Shown: positions 11,838 to 25,600 of the stretch, piece after piece
Position numbering within the stretch: the first letter of the stretch is position 1
Layout of the letters: every line of letters begins with the position of its first letter
NCBI GenBank assembly: GCA_958298945.1
Contig: OY282609.1
Location: 40,562,954-40,626,953 of the forward strand
Source of the DNA: Atherix ibis
Lineage: Eukaryota; Arthropoda; Insecta; Diptera; Athericidae
Direction of reading: 5' to 3'
DNA length: 64,000 nucleotides
Position numbers and translations under genes: made by a program
Notes under the pieces: generated by a model
What the model saw: the letters and a program-made list of their open reading frames with translations, nothing else
Told to the model about the DNA's origin: nothing
Databases searched by the model: none

Positions 11838-14830
11838 AATTTTTAGTAGGAATTTTCAGTAGAAATTTTCAGTGAGAATTATCAGTAGAAATGTTCAGCA
11901 TAAAATTTTGTAGAATTTTTAGTAGAAATTTTTAGCAGAAATTTTAGTAGAAATTTTTAGTAGAAATTTTCAGTAGAAATTTTCAGTAAAAATTTTCGGT
12001 AGAAATTTTTAGGAGAAATTTTCAGTAGAAATTTTAAGTAGAAATTTTCAATAGAAATTTTAAGTAGAAATTTTCAGTAGAAATTTTCAGTAGAAATATT
12101 CGGCAGATATTTTCATTAGATATTTCAGTAGAAATTTTCAGTAGAAATTTTCAGTAGAAATTTTCAGTAGAAATTTTCAGTAGAAATATTCAGTACAAAT
12201 TTTCAGTACAAATTTTCAGTAGAAATTTTCAGTAGAAATTTTCAATATAAATTTTCAGTAGGAATTTTCAGTAAAAATTTTAGTGCGAATTATCAGTAAA
12301 AATGTTCAGCATAAATATTTAGTTGAAATTTTCAGTAGAAATTTGTAGTAGAAATTTTTAGTGGAAATTTTCAGTAGAAATTTTCAGTAGAAATTTTCAG
12401 TAGAAATTTTCAATATAAATTTTCAGTATGAATTTTCAGTAGAAATTTTAGTGCGAATTATCAGTAGAAATTTTCAGTAGAAATTTTCAGTACAAATTTT
12501 CAGTACAAATTTTCAGTACAAATTTTCAGTACAAATTTTCCGTAGAAATTTTCAATATAAATTTTCAGTAGGAATTTTCAGTAGAAATTTTAGTGCGAAT
12601 TATCAATAGAAATGTTCAGCATAAATTTTTAGTTGAAATTTGCAGTAGAAATTTTTATTAGAAATTTTCAGTAGAAATTTTTAGTAGAAATTTTCAATTG
12701 AAATTTTCAGTAGAAATTTTCAGTAGAAATTTTCAGTAGAAATTTTCAGTAGAAATTTTCAGTAGAAATTTTCAGTAGAAATTTTCAGTAGAAATTTTCA
12801 GTAGAAATTTTCAGAAGAAATTTTCAGTAGAAATTTTCAGTACCAATTGTCAGGAGCAATTTTGGGTAGAAATTTTCAGTAGAACTCTTAAGTAGACATT
12901 TTCAGTAGTAATTTTCAGTAGAAATCTTAAGTAAACATTTTCAGCAGAATTTTTCAGTAGAAATTTTCAGTAGAAATTTTCAATAGAAATCTTCAGTAGA
13001 AATTTTCAATAGAAATTTTCAATAGAAATTTTCAGTAGATATTTTCAGTAGATATTTTCAGTAGAAATAGTTAGTAGAAATTTTCAGTAGGAATTTTCAG
13101 TAGCAATTTTTAGTAGAAATTTTCAGTAGAAATTTTTAGTAGAAATTTTCAGTAGAAATTTTCAGGAGAAATTTTCGGTAGAAATTTTTAGGAGAAATTT
13201 TCAGTAGAAATTTTTAGGAGAAATTTTCAGTAGAAATTTTTAGTAGAAATTTTCAGTAGACATTTTAAGTAGAAATTTTCAGTAGAAATTTTCAGTAGAA
13301 ATTTTCAGTAGAAATTTTCAGTAGAAATTTTTAGTAGGAATTTTCAGTAGAAATTTTCAGTGAGAATTATCAGTAGAAATGTTCAGCATAAAATTTTGTA
13401 GAATTTTTAGTAGAAATTTTTAGCAGAAATTTTAGTAGAAATTTTTAGTAGAAATTTTCAGTAGAAATTTTCAGTAAAAATTTTCGGTAGAAATTTTTAG
13501 GAGAAATTTTCAGTAGAAATTTTAAGTAGAAATTTTCAATAGAAATTTTAAGTAGAAATTTTCAGTAGAAATTTTCAGTAGAAATATTCGGCAGATATTT
13601 TCATTAGATATTTCAGTAGAAATTTTCAGTAGAAATTTTCAGTAGAAATTTTCAGTAGAAATTTTCAGTAGAAATATTCAGTACAAATTTTCAGTACAAA
13701 TTTTCAGTAGAAATTTTCAGTAGAAATTTTCAATATAAATTTTCAGTAGGAATTTTCAGTAAAAATTTTAGTGCGAATTATCAGTAAAAATGTTCAGCAT
13801 AAATATTTAGTTGAAATTTTCAGTAGAAATTTGTAGTAGAAATTTTTAGTGGAAATTTTCAGTAGAAATTTTCAGTAGAAATTTTCAGTAGAAATTTTCA
13901 ATATAAATTTTCAGTATGAATTTTCAGTAGAAATTTTAGTGCGAATTATCAGTAGAAATTTTCAGTAGAAATTTTCAGTACAAATTTTCAGTACAAATTT
14001 TCAGTACAAATTTTCAGTACAAATTTTCAGTACAAATTTTCCGTAGAAATTTTCAATATAAATTTTCAGTAGGAATTTTCAGTAGAAATTTTAGTGCGAA
14101 TTATCAATAGAAATGTTCAGCATAAATTTTTAGTTGAAATTTGCAGTAGAAATTTTTATTAGAAATTTTCAGTAGAAATTTTTAGTAGAAATTTTCAATT
14201 GAAATTTTCAGTAGAAATTTTCAGTAGAAATTTTCAGTAGAAATTTTCTGTAGAAATTTTCAGTAGAAATTTTCAGTAGAAATTTTCAGTAGAAATTTTC
14301 AGTAGAAATTTTCAGTAGAAATTTTCAGTAGAAATTTTCAGTACCAATTGTCAGGAGCAATTTTGGGTAGAAATTTTCAGTAGAACTCTTAAGTAGACAT
14401 TTTCAGTAGTAATTTTCAGTAGAAATCTTAAGTAAACATTTTCAGCAGAAATTTTCAGTAGAAATTTTCAGTAGAAATTTTCAATAGAAATCTTCAGTAG
14501 AAATTTCAATAGAAATTTTCAATAGAAATTTTCAGTAGATATTTTCAGTAGATATTTTCAGTAGAAATAGTTAGTAGAAATTTTCAGTAGGAATTTTCAG
14601 TAGCAATTTTTAGTAGAAATTTTCAGTAGAAATTTTTAGTAGAAATTTTCAGTAGAAATTTTCAGGAGAAATTTTCGGTAGAAATTTTTAGGAGAAATTT
14701 TCAGTAGAAATTTTTAGGAGAAATTTTCAGTAGAAATTTTTAGGAGAAATTTTCAGTAGAAATTTTTAGTAGAAATTTTCAGTAGACATTTTAAGTAGAA
14801 ATTTTCAGTAGAAATTTTCAGTAGAAATTT
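11838..14830. repeat. 1,488-bp tandem duplication carrying E modules
   Basis: The copies meet near 13,325. GTGAGAATT (11,872 and 13,360) and the E-module CGGCAGATATT (12,101 and 13,589) are 1,488 bp apart. CAGGAGCAATTTTGGG (12,851 and 14,352) is 1,501 bp apart and GTTAGTAG (13,070 and 14,570) 1,500 bp apart. Both copies carry TAGCAATTTTTAG shortly after GTTAGTAG. The small shifts correspond to about one 13-bp unit. The same module string is present four times between 52 and 60 kb. Confidence 0.88.
13565..13620. repeat. E module (TTCGGCAGATA), representative copy
   Basis: GAAATATTCGGCAGATATT, TTCATTAGATATTTCAG. Six copies have CGGCAG at 12,101, 13,589, 53,084, 54,453, 56,888 and 58,296. It is missing from the otherwise related 30-32 kb block, so it either arose in a sub-lineage or was lost there. 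Confidence 0.87.
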
Positions 14831-16960
14831 TCAGTAGAAATTTTCAGTAGAAATTTTCGGTAGATATTTTCAGTAGAAATTTTTAGTAGAAATTTTCAGT
14901 AGAAATCTTCAGTAGAAATTTTCAATATAAATTTTCAGTATGAATTTTCAGTCGAAATTTTAGTGCGAATTATCAGTAGAAATGTTCAGCATAAATTTTC
15001 AGTAGAAATTTTCAGTAGATATTTTCAGAAGAAATTTTCAGTAGAAATTTTCTGCACCAATTGTCAGTAGCAATTTTGGGTACAAATTTTCAGTAGAAAT
15101 TTTCAGTAGAAATCTTAAGTAGAAATTTTCAGTAGTAATTTGCAGTAGAAATCTTAAGTAAAAATTTTCAGTAGAAATTTTCAGTACAAATTTTCAGTCG
15201 AAATTTTCGGTAGAAATTTGCACAAGAAATTTTCAATATAAATTTTCAGTAGGGATTTTCAGTAGAAATTTTAGTGCGAATTATCAGTAGAAATGTTCCG
15301 CATAAATTTTTAGTTGAAATTTTCAGTAGAAATTTTCTGTAAAAATTTTCAGTAGAAATAGTTAGTAGAAATTTTCAGTAGGAATTTTCAGTTAAAATTT
15401 TCAGTACCAATTGTCAGTAGCAATTTTGGGTAGAAATTTTCAGTAGAAATTTTCTGCAGAACTCTTAAGTAGACATTTTCAGTAGTAATTTTCAATAGAA
15501 ATCTTAAGTAAAAATTTTCAGCAGAAATTTTCATTATAAATTTTCAGTAGATATTTTCAGTAGAAATTTTCAGTAGAAATTTTCTGCACCAATTGTCAGT
15601 AGCAATTTTGGGTAGAAATTTTCAGTAGAAATTTTCATTAGAAATCTTAATTAGAAATTTTCAGTAGTAATTTTCAGTAGAAATCTTAAGTAAAAATTTT
15701 CAGTAGAAATTTTTAGTAGAAATTTTCAGTAGAAATTTTCAATAGAAATTTTCAGTAGAAATCTTCAGTACAAATTTTCAATAGAAATTTTCAATAGAAA
15801 TTTTCAGTAGATATTTTCAGTAGATATTTTCAGTAGATATTTTCAGTAGATATTTTCAGTAGAAATTTTTAGTATAAATTTTCAGTAGAAATTTTCAGTA
15901 TAAATTTTCAGTAGAAATTTTCAGTAGAAATTTTCAGTAGAAATTTTCAGTAGAAATCTTCAGTAGAAATTTTCAATAGAAATTTTCAATAGAAATTTTC
16001 AGCAGATATTTTCAGTAGATATTTTCAGTAGCTATTTTCAGTAGATATTTTCAGCAGAAATTTTTAGTAGAAATTTTCAGTAGAAATTTTCTGTAGAAAT
16101 TTTCTGCAAAAATTTTCAGTAGAAATGTTCAGCATAAATTTTTAGTTGAATTTTCATTAGAAATTTTCAGCAGAAATTTTCAGTAGAAATTTTTAGTAGA
16201 AATTTTCAGTAGAAATTTTCAGTAGAAATTTTCAGTAGAAATTTTCAGTAGAAATTTTCAGTAGAAATTTTCAGTAGAAATTTTCAGTAGAAATTTTCAG
16301 TAGAAATTTTCAGTAGAAATTTTCAGTAGAAATTTTCAATAGAAATTTCCAGCATATATTTTCAATAGACACTTTCAGTAGATATTTTTAGTAGAAATTT
16401 TCTGAAGAAACTTTCTGCAAAAATTTTCAGTAGAAATAGTTAGTAGAAATTTTCAGTAGGAAATTTCTGAGAAATGTTCAGTAGAAATTTTTAGTAGGAA
16501 TTTTCAGTAGAAATTTTCAGTGGGAATTATCAGTAGAAATGTTCAGCATAAATTTTTAGTAGAATTTTAAGTAGAAATTTTTAGTAGAAATTTTAGTAGA
16601 AATTTTTAGTAGAAATTTTCAGTAGAAATTTTCAGGAGAAATTTTCGGTAGAAATTTTTAGGAGAAATTTTCAGTAGAAATTTTTAGGAGAAATTTTCAG
16701 TAGAAATTTTCGGTAGATATTTTCAGTAGAAATTTTCAGTAGAAATTTTCAGTAGAAATTTTCAGTAGAAATTTTCAGTAGAAATCTTCAGTAGAAATGT
16801 TCAATATAAATTTTCAGTAGAAATTTGTAGTAGAAATTTTCAGTAGAAATTTTCAGTAAAAATGTTCAATATAAATTTTCAGTAGAAATTTTCAGTAGAA
16901 ATTTTCAGTAAAAATTTTCAGTAGAACTTCTCAGTAGTAATCTTCTGTACAAATTTTCAG
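14831..16960. repeat. Array block with P modules and the first T module; carries an inserted copy of 10.4 kb
   Basis: P modules are at 15,057, 15,407 and 15,589, an A module is at 15,461, and GCACAAGAAATT is near 15,220. The T module (TCTGAAGAAACTTTCTGC) starts at 16,401. From the 15,057 P module to the T module is 1,344 bp here, against 760 bp in the paralogous copy (32,857 to 33,617). The extra 584 bp corresponds mainly to a second copy of the 10.4-10.8 kb string, bearing P and A modules. Confidence 0.8.
16401..16440. repeat. T module (TCTGAAGAAACTTTCTGC), first of three
   Basis: Three copies start at 16,401, 33,617 and 60,876. Each is preceded by TTTCCAGCATATATTTTC and AATAGACACTTTCAG. 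Being rare and unambiguous, it is the best landmark for the longest period: intervals 17,216 and 27,259 bp. Confidence 0.88.
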
Positions 16961-19619
16961 TAGAAATTTTAAGTAGATATTTTCAGTAGATATTTTCAGT
17001 AGAAATTTTCAGTAGAAATTTTCAGTAGAAAATTTCAGTAGAAATTTTCAGTAGAAATTTTCAATATAAATTTTCAGTAGGAATTTTCAGTAGAAATTTT
17101 AGCGCGAATTATCAGTAGAAATGTTCAGCAAAAATTTTTAGTTAAAATTTTCAGTAGAAATTTTTAGTAGAATTTTTTAGTAGAAATTTTCAGTAGAAAT
17201 TTTCAGTAGAAATTTTCAGTAGAAATTATCAGTAGAAATTTTCAATATAAATTTTCAGTAAGAATTTTCAGTAGAAATTTTCAATATAAATTTTCAGTAG
17301 GAATTTTCAGTAGAAATTTTTGTGCAAATTATCAGTAGAAATGTTCAGCATAAATTTTTAGTTGAAATTTTCAGTAGAAATTTTCAGTAGAAATTTTTAG
17401 TAGAAATTTTCAGCAGAAATTTTCAGTAGAAATTTTCAGTAGAAATTTTCTGTAAAAATTTGCAGTAGAAATAGTTAGTAAAAATTTTAAGAGAAATGTT
17501 CAGTAGTAATTTTCAGAGAAATTTTCAGTAGAAATTTTCAGTAGGAATTTTCAATAGAAATTTCAGTAGAAATTTCCATTAGAAATTTTCAGTAGAAATT
17601 TTCATTAGAAAATTTGAGTAGAAATTTCCAGCAAATATTTTCAGTAGATATTTTCAGTAGATATTTTCAGTAGAAATTTTTAGTAGAAATCTTAAGTAGA
17701 AATTTTCAGTAGAAATTTTACGTAGATATTTTCAGTAGATATTTTCAGTAGATATTTTCTGTAGAAATTTTCAGTAGAAATTTTCAGTAGAAATTTTCAG
17801 TAGAAATTTTCAGTAGAAATTTTCAGTAGAAATTTTCATTAGAAATTTTCAGTAGAAATTTTTAGTAGAAATTTTCAGTAGAAATTTTCAGTAGAAGTTT
17901 TCAGTAGAAATTTTCAGTAGAAATTATCAGTAGAAATTTTAATATAAATTTTCAGTAAGAATTTTCAGTAGAAATTTTAGTGCGAATTATCAGTAGAAAT
18001 GTTCCGCATAAATTTTTAGTTGAAATTTTCAGTAGAAATTTTCAGTAGAAATTTTCAGTAGAAATTTTTAGTAGAAATTTTTAGTTGAAATTTTCAGTAG
18101 AAGAAATTTGTAGTAGAAATTTTCTGTAGAAATTTTCAGTAGAAATTTTCACTAGAAATTTTCAGTAGAAATTTTCAGTAGAAATTTTCAGTAGAAATTT
18201 TCAGTAGAAATTTTCTGTAGAAATTTTCAGTAAAAATTTTCAGTAGAAATTTTCAGTAGAAATCTTCAGTAGACATTTTCAGTAGAAATTTTAAGTAGAT
18301 ATTTTCAGTAGATATTTTCAGTAGATATTTTCAGTAGAAATTTTCAGTAGAAATTTTCAGTAGAATTTTTCAGTAGAAATTTTCAATATAAATTTTCAGT
18401 AGGAATTTTCAGTACAAATTTTAGTGCGAATTATCAGTAGAAATGTTCAGCATAAATTTTTAGTTGAAATTTTCAGTAGAAATTTTCTGTAGAAATTTTT
18501 AGTAGAAATTTTCAGTAGAAATTTTCAGTAGAAATTTTCAGTAGAAATTTTCAGTAGAAATTTTAAGTAGAAATTTTCAATAGAAATTATCAGTAGAAAT
18601 TTTCAGTAGAAATTTTCAGTAGAAATTTTCAGTAGAAATTTTCAGTAGAAATTTTCAGTACCAATTGTCAGTAGCAATTTTGGGTAGAAATTTTCTGTAA
18701 AAATTTTCAATAGAAATAGTTAGTCGAAATTTTCAGTAGGAATTTTAAGTAGATATTTTCAGTAGATATTTTCAGTAGATATTTTCAGTAGAAATTTTCA
18801 GTAGAAATTTTCAGTAGAAATTTTCAGTAGAAATTTTCAGTAGAAATTTTCAATATAAATTTTCAGTAGGAGTTTTCAGTAGAAATTTTAGTGCGAATTA
18901 TCAGTAGAAATGTTCAGCATAAATTTTTAGTTGAAATTTTCAGTAGAAATTTTCAGTAGAAATTTTTAGTAGAAATTTTCAGTAGAAATTTTCAGTAGAA
19001 ATTTTCAGTAGAAATTATCAGTAGAAATTTTCAATATAAATTTTCAGTAGGAATTTTCAGTAGAAATTTTAGTGCGAATTTTCAGTAAAAACGTTCAGCA
19101 TAAATTTTTAGTTGAAATTTTCAGTACAAATATTCAGTATAAATTTTTAGTAGAAATTTTCAGTAGAAATTTTCAGTAGAAATTTTCAGTAGAAATTTTC
19201 AGTAGAAATTTTCAGTAGAAATTTTCAGTAGAAATTATCAGTAGAAATTTTCAATATAAATTTTCAGTAGGAATTTTCAGTAGAAATTTTCAATATAAAT
19301 TTTCAGTAGAAATATTAGTGCAAATTATCAGTAGAAATGTTCAGCATAAATTTTTAGTTGAAATTTTCAGTAGAAATTTTCTGTAGAAATTTTTAGTAGA
19401 AATTTTCAGCAGAAATTTTCAGTAGAAATTTTCAGTAGAAATTTTCTGTAAAAATTTGCAGTAGAAATAGTTAGTAGAAATTTTCAGAGAAATGTTCAGT
19501 AGTAATTTTCAGAGAAATTTTCAGTAGAAATTTTCAGTATGAATTTTCAATAGAAATTTCAGTAGAAATTTCCATTAGAAATTTTCAGTAGAAATTTTCA
19601 TTAGAAAATTTGAGTAGAA
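16961..19619. repeat. Array block: start of second D cluster (D at 17,624, C at 18,099, P at 18,660)
   Basis: A B module with GCAAAAATTTTTAG (about 17,130) precedes the D module at 17,624. D to C is 475 bp, as at 26,578. The same D module sits 17,229 bp before the D module at 34,853. After the P module comes a series of B-type strings with GTAGGAGTTTTC and a CAAATATTCAGTATAAATT unit, as also seen at 25.4, 37.1 and 47.2 kb. Confidence 0.8.
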
Positions 19620-22600
19620 ATTTCCAGCAAATATTTTCAGTAGATATTTTCAGTAGATATTTTCAGTAGAAATTTTTAGTAGAAATCTTAAGTAGAAATT
19701 TTCAGTAGAAATTTTACGTAGATATTTTCAGTAGATATTTTCAGTAGATATTTTCAGTAGAAATTTTCAGTAGAAATTTTCAGTAGAAATTTTCAGTAGA
19801 AATTTTTAGTAGAAATTTTTAGTTGAAATTTTCAGTAGAAGAAATTTGTAGTAGAAATTTTCTGTAGAAATTTTCAGTAGAAATTTTCAGTAGAAATTTT
19901 CAGTAGAAATTTTCAGTAGAAATTTTCAGTAGAAATTTTCAGTAGAAATTTTCAGTAGAAATTTTCTGTAGAAATTTTCAGTAAAAATTTTCAGTAGAAA
20001 TTTTCAGCAGAAATTTTCAGTAGGAGTTTTCAGTAGAAATTTTAGTGCGAATTATCAGTAGAAATGTTCAGCAAAAATTTTTAGTTAAAATTTTCAGTAG
20101 AAATTTTCAGTAGAATTTTTTAGTAGAAATTTTCAGTAGAAATTTTCAGTAGAAATTTTCAGTAGAAATTTTCAGTAGAAATTATCAGTAGAAATTTTCA
20201 ATATAAATTTTCAGTAGGAATTTTCAGTAGAAATTTTCAATATAAATTTTCAGTAGACATTTTAGTGCAAATTATCAGTAGAAATGTTCAGCATAAATTT
20301 TTAGTTGAAATTTTCAGTAGAAATTTTCTGTAGAAAATTTTAGTAGAAATTTTCAGCAGAAATTTTCAGTAGAAATTTTCAGTAGAAATTTTCTGTAAAA
20401 ATTTGCAGTAGAAATAGTTAGTAGAAATTTTCAGAGAAATGTTCAGTAGTAATTTTCAGAGAAATTTTCAGTAGAAATTTTCAGTATGAATTTTCAATAG
20501 AAATTTCAGTAGAAATTTCCATTAGAAATTTTCAGTAAAAATTTTCATTAGAAAATTTGAGTAGAAATTTCCAGCAAATATTTTCAGTAGATATTTTCAG
20601 TAGATATTTTCAGTAGAAATTTTTAGTAGAAATCTTAAGTAGAAATTTTCAGTAGAAATTTTACGTAGATATTTTCAGTAGATATTTTCAGTAGATATTT
20701 TCAGTAGAAATTTTCAGTAGAAATTTTCAGTAGAAATTTTCAGTAGAAATTTTCAGTAGAAATTTTCAGTAGAAATTTTCAGTAGAAATTTTCAGTAGAA
20801 ATTTTTAGTAGAAATTTTTAGTTGAAATTTTCAGTAGAAGAAATTTGTAGTAGAAATTTTCTGTAGAAATTTTCAGTAGAAATTTTCAGTAGAAATTTTC
20901 AGTAGAAATTTTCAGTAGAAATTTTCAGTAGAAATTTTTTGTAGAAATTTTCAGTAAAAATTTTCAGTAGAAATTTTCAGTAGAAATCTTCAGTAGACAT
21001 TTTCAGTAGAAATTTTAAGTAGATATTTTCAGTAGATATTTTCAGTAGAAATTTTTAGTAGAAATTTTCAGTAGAAATTTTCAGTAGAAATTTTCAATAT
21101 AAATTTTCAGTAGGAATTTTCAGTAGAAATTTTAGTGCGAATTATCAGTAGAAATGTTCAGCAAAAATTTTTAGTTAAAATTTTCAGTAGAAATTTTCAG
21201 TAGAATTTTTTAGTAGAAATTTTCAGTAGAAATTTTCAGTAGAAATTTTCAGTAGAAATTATCAGTAGAAATTTTCAATATAAATTTTCAGTAAGAATTT
21301 TCAGTAGAAATTTTCAATATAAATTTTCAGTAGGAATTTTCAGTAGAAATTTTAGTGCAAATTATCAGTAGAAATGTTCAGCATAAATTTTTAGTTGAAA
21401 TTTTCAGTAGAAATTTTTCAGTAGAAATTTTTAGTAGAAATTTTCAGTAGAAATTTTTAGTAGAAATTTTCAGTAGAAATTTTCTGTAAAAATTGCAGTA
21501 GAAATAGTAAGTAGAAATTTTCAGAGAAATGTTCAGTAGTAATTTTCAGAGAAATTTTCAGTAGAAATTTTCAGTAGGAATTTTCAATAGAAATTTCAGT
21601 AGAAATTTCCATTAGAAATTTTCAGTAGAAATTTTCATTAGAAAATTTGAGTAGAAATTTCCAGCAAATATTTTCAGTAGATATTTTCAGTAGAAATTTT
21701 TAGTAGAAATCTTAAGTAGAAATCTTAAGTAGAAATTTTCAGTAGAAATTTTACGTAGATATTTTCAGTAGATATTTTCAGTAGATATTTTCAGTAGAAA
21801 TTTTCAGTAGAAATTTTCAGTAGAAATTTTCAGTAGAAATTTTTAGTAGAAATTTTTAGTTGAAATTTTCAGTAGAAGAAATTTGTAGTAGAAATTTTCT
21901 GTAGAAATTTTCAGTAGAAATTTTCAGTAGAAATTTTCAGTAGAAATTTTCAGTAGAAATTTTCAGTAAAAATTTTCAGTAGAAATTTTCAGTAGAAATT
22001 TTCTGTAGAAATTTTCAGTAAAAATTTTCAGTAGAAATTTTCAGCAGAAATTTTCAGTAGGAGTTTTCAGTAGAAATTTTAGTGCAAATTATCAGTAGAA
22101 ATGTTCAGCAAAAAATTTTAGTTAAAATTTTCAGTAGAAATCTTAAGTAGAAATTTTCAGTAGAAATTTTACGTAGATATTTTCAGTAGATATTTTCAGT
22201 AGATATTTTCAGTAGAAATTTTCAGTAGAAATTTTCAGTAGAAATTTTCAGTAGAAATTTTCAGTAGAAATTTACAGTAGAAATTTTCAGTAGAAATTTT
22301 CAGTAGAAATTTTTAGTAGAAATTTTTAGTTGAAATTTTCAGTAGAAGAAATTTGTAGTAGAAATTTTCTGTAGAAATTTTCAGTAGAAATTTTCAGTAG
22401 AAATTTTCAGTAGAAATTTTCAGTAGAAATTTTCAGTAGAAATTTTCAGTAGAAATTTTCAGTAGAAATTTTCAGTAGAAATTTTCTGTAGAAATTTTCA
22501 GTAAAAATTTTCAGTAGAAATTTTCAGTAGAAATCTTCAGTAGACATTTTCAGTAGAAATTTTAAGTAGATATTTTCAGTAGATATTTTCAGTAGAAATT

Positions 22601-25600
22601 TTTAGTAGAAATTTTCAGTAGAAATTTTCAGTAGAAATTTTCAATATAAATTTTCAGTAGGAATTTTCAGTAGAAATTTTAGTGCGAATTATCAGTAGAA
22701 ATGTTCAGCAAAAATTTTTAGTTAAAATTTTCAGTAGAAATTTTCAGTAGAATTTTTTAGTAGAAATTTTCAGTAGAAATTTTCAGTAGAAATTTTCAGT
22801 AGAAATTATCAGTAGAAATTTTCAATATAAATTTTCAGTAAGAATTTTCAGTAGAAATTTTCAGCATAAATTTTTAGTTGAAATTTTCAGTAGAAATTTT
22901 TAGTAGAAATTTTCAGCAGAAATTTTCAGTAGAAATTTTCAGTAGAAATTTTCTGTAAAAATTTGCAGTAGAAATAGTTAGTAGAAATTTTCAGAGAAAT
23001 GTTCAGTAGTAATTTTCAGAGAAATTTTCAGTAGAAATTTTCAGTATGAATTTTCAATAGAAATTTCAGTAGAAATTTCCATTAGAAATTTTCAGTAGAA
23101 ATTTTCATTAGAAAATTTGAGTAGAAATTTCCAGCAAATATTTTCAGTAGATATTTTCAGTAGATATTTTCAGTAGAAATTTTTAGTAGAAATCTTAAGT
23201 AGAAATTTTCAGTAGAAATTTTACGTAGATATTTTCAGTAGATATTTTCAGTAGATATTTTCAGTAGAAATTTTCAGTAGAAATTTTCAGTAGAAATTTT
23301 CAGTAGAAATTTTCAGTAGAAATTTACAGTAGAAATTTTCAGTAGAAATTTTCAGTAGAAATTTTTAGTAGAAATTTTTAGTTGAAATTTTCAGTAGAAG
23401 AAATTTGTAGTAGAAATTTTCTGTAGAAATTTTCAGTAGAAATTTTCAGTAGAAATTTTCAGTAGAAATTTTCAGTAGAAATTTTCAGTAGAAATTTTCA
23501 GTAGAAATTTTCAGTAGAAATTTTCAGTAGAAATTTTCTGTAGAAATTTTCAGTAAAAATTTTCAGTAGAAATTTTCAGTAGAAATCTTCAGTAGACATT
23601 TTCAGTAGAAATTTTAAGTAGATATTTTCAGTAGATATTTTCAGTAGAAATTTTTAGTAGAAATTTTCAGTAGAAATTTTCAGTAGAAATTTTCAGTAGA
23701 AATTTTCAGTAGAAATTTTCAGTAGAAATTATCAGTAGAAATTTTCAATATAAATTTTCAGTAAGAATTTTCAGTAGAAATTTTCAATATAAATTTTCAG
23801 TAGGAATTTTCAGTAGAAATTTTAGTGCAAATTATCAGTAGAAATGTTCAGCATAAATTTTTAGTTGAAATTTTCAGTAGAAATTTTCAGTAGAAATTTT
23901 TAGTAGAAATTTTCAGCAGAAATTTTCAGTAGAAATTTTCAGTAGAAATTTTCTGTAAAAATTTGCAGTAGAAATAGTAAGTAGAAATTTTCAGAGAAAT
24001 GTTCAGTAGTAATTTTCAGAGAAATTTTCAGTAGAAATTTTCAGTAGAAATTTTCATTAGAAAATTTGAGTAGAAATTTCCACCAAATATTTTCAGTAGA
24101 TATTTTCAGTAGAAATTTTTAGTAGAAATCTTAAGTAGAAATTTTCAGTAGAAATTTTACGTAGATATTTTCAGTAGACATTTTCAGTAGATATTTTCAG
24201 TAGAAATTTTCAGTAGAAATTTTCAGTAGAAATTTTCAGTAGAAATTTTCAGTAGAAATTTTCAGTAGAAATTTTCAGTAGAAATTTTCATTAGAAATTT
24301 TCAGTAGAAATTTTTAGTAGAAATTTTCAGTAGAAATTTTCAGTAGAAATTTTCAGTAGAAATTTTCAGTAGAAATTATCAGTAGAAATTTTAATATAAA
24401 TTTTCAGTAGGAATTTTCAGTAGAAATTTTAGTGCGAATTATCAGTAGAAATGTTCCGCATAAATTTTTAGTTGAAATTTTCAGTAGAAATTTTCAGTAG
24501 AAATTTTCAGTAGAAATTTTTAGTAGAAATTTTTAGTTGAAATTTTCAGTAGAAGAAATTTGTAGTAGAAATTTTCTGTAAAAATTTTCAGTAGAAATTT
24601 TCAGTAGAAATTTTCAGTAGAAATTTTCAGTAGAAATTTTCAGTAGAAATTTTCAGTAGAAATTTTCAGTAGAAATTTTCAGTAGAAATTTTCAGTAGAA
24701 ATTTTCAGTAGAAATTTTCTGTAGAAATTTTCTGTAAAAATTTTCAGTAGAAATTTTCAGTAGAAATCTTCAGTAGACATTTTCAGTAGACATTTTAAGT
24801 AGATATTTTCAGTAGATATTTTCAGTAGATATTTTCAGTAGAAATTTTCAGTAGAAATTTTCAGTAGAATTTTTCAGTAGAAATTTTCAATATAAATTTT
24901 CAGTAGGAATTTTCAGTACAAATTTTAGTGCGAATTATCAGTAGAAATGTTCAGCATAAATTTTTAGTTGAAATTTTCAGTAGAAATTTTCTGTAGAAAT
25001 TTTTAGTAGAAATTTTCAGTAGAAATTTTCAGTAGAAATTTTCAGTAGAAATTTTCAGTAGAAATTTTCAGTAGAAATTTTCAGTAGAAATTTTCAGTAG
25101 AAATTTTAAGTAGAAATTTTCAATAGAAATTTTCAGTAGAAATTTTCAGTAGAAATTTTCAGTAGAAATTTTCAGTAGAAATTTTCAGTACGAATTGTCA
25201 GTAGCAATTTTGGGTAGAAATTTTCTGTAAAAATTTTCAATAGAAATAGTTAGTAGAAATTTTCAGTTGGAATTTTAAGTAGATATTTTCAGTACATATT
25301 TTCAGTAGATATTTTCAGTAGAAATTTTCAGTAGAAATTTTCAGTAGAAATTTTCAGTAGAAATTTTCAGTAGAAATTTTCAATATAAATTTTCAGTAGG
25401 AGTTTTCAGTAGAAATTTTAGTGCGAATTATCAGTAGAAATGTTCAGCATAAATTTTTAGTTGAAATTTTCAGTAGAAATTTTCAGTAGAAATTTTTAGT
25501 AGAAATTTTCAGTAGAAATTTTCAGTAGAAATTTTCAGTAGAAATTATCAGTAGAAATTTTCAATATAAATTTTCAGTAGGAATTTTCAGTAGAAATTTT

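Noticed and set aside
12980..13200. CENP-B box or similar centromere motif
   Set aside because: TTCGGTAG units resemble the first bases only; the CGGG half of the box is absent, and I saw no full match anywhere.
13180..13220. Telomere-like TTAGG in TTTTTAGGAGAAATT units
   Set aside because: These are isolated occurrences inside 13-mers; no tandem TTAGG or TTAGGG run exists.
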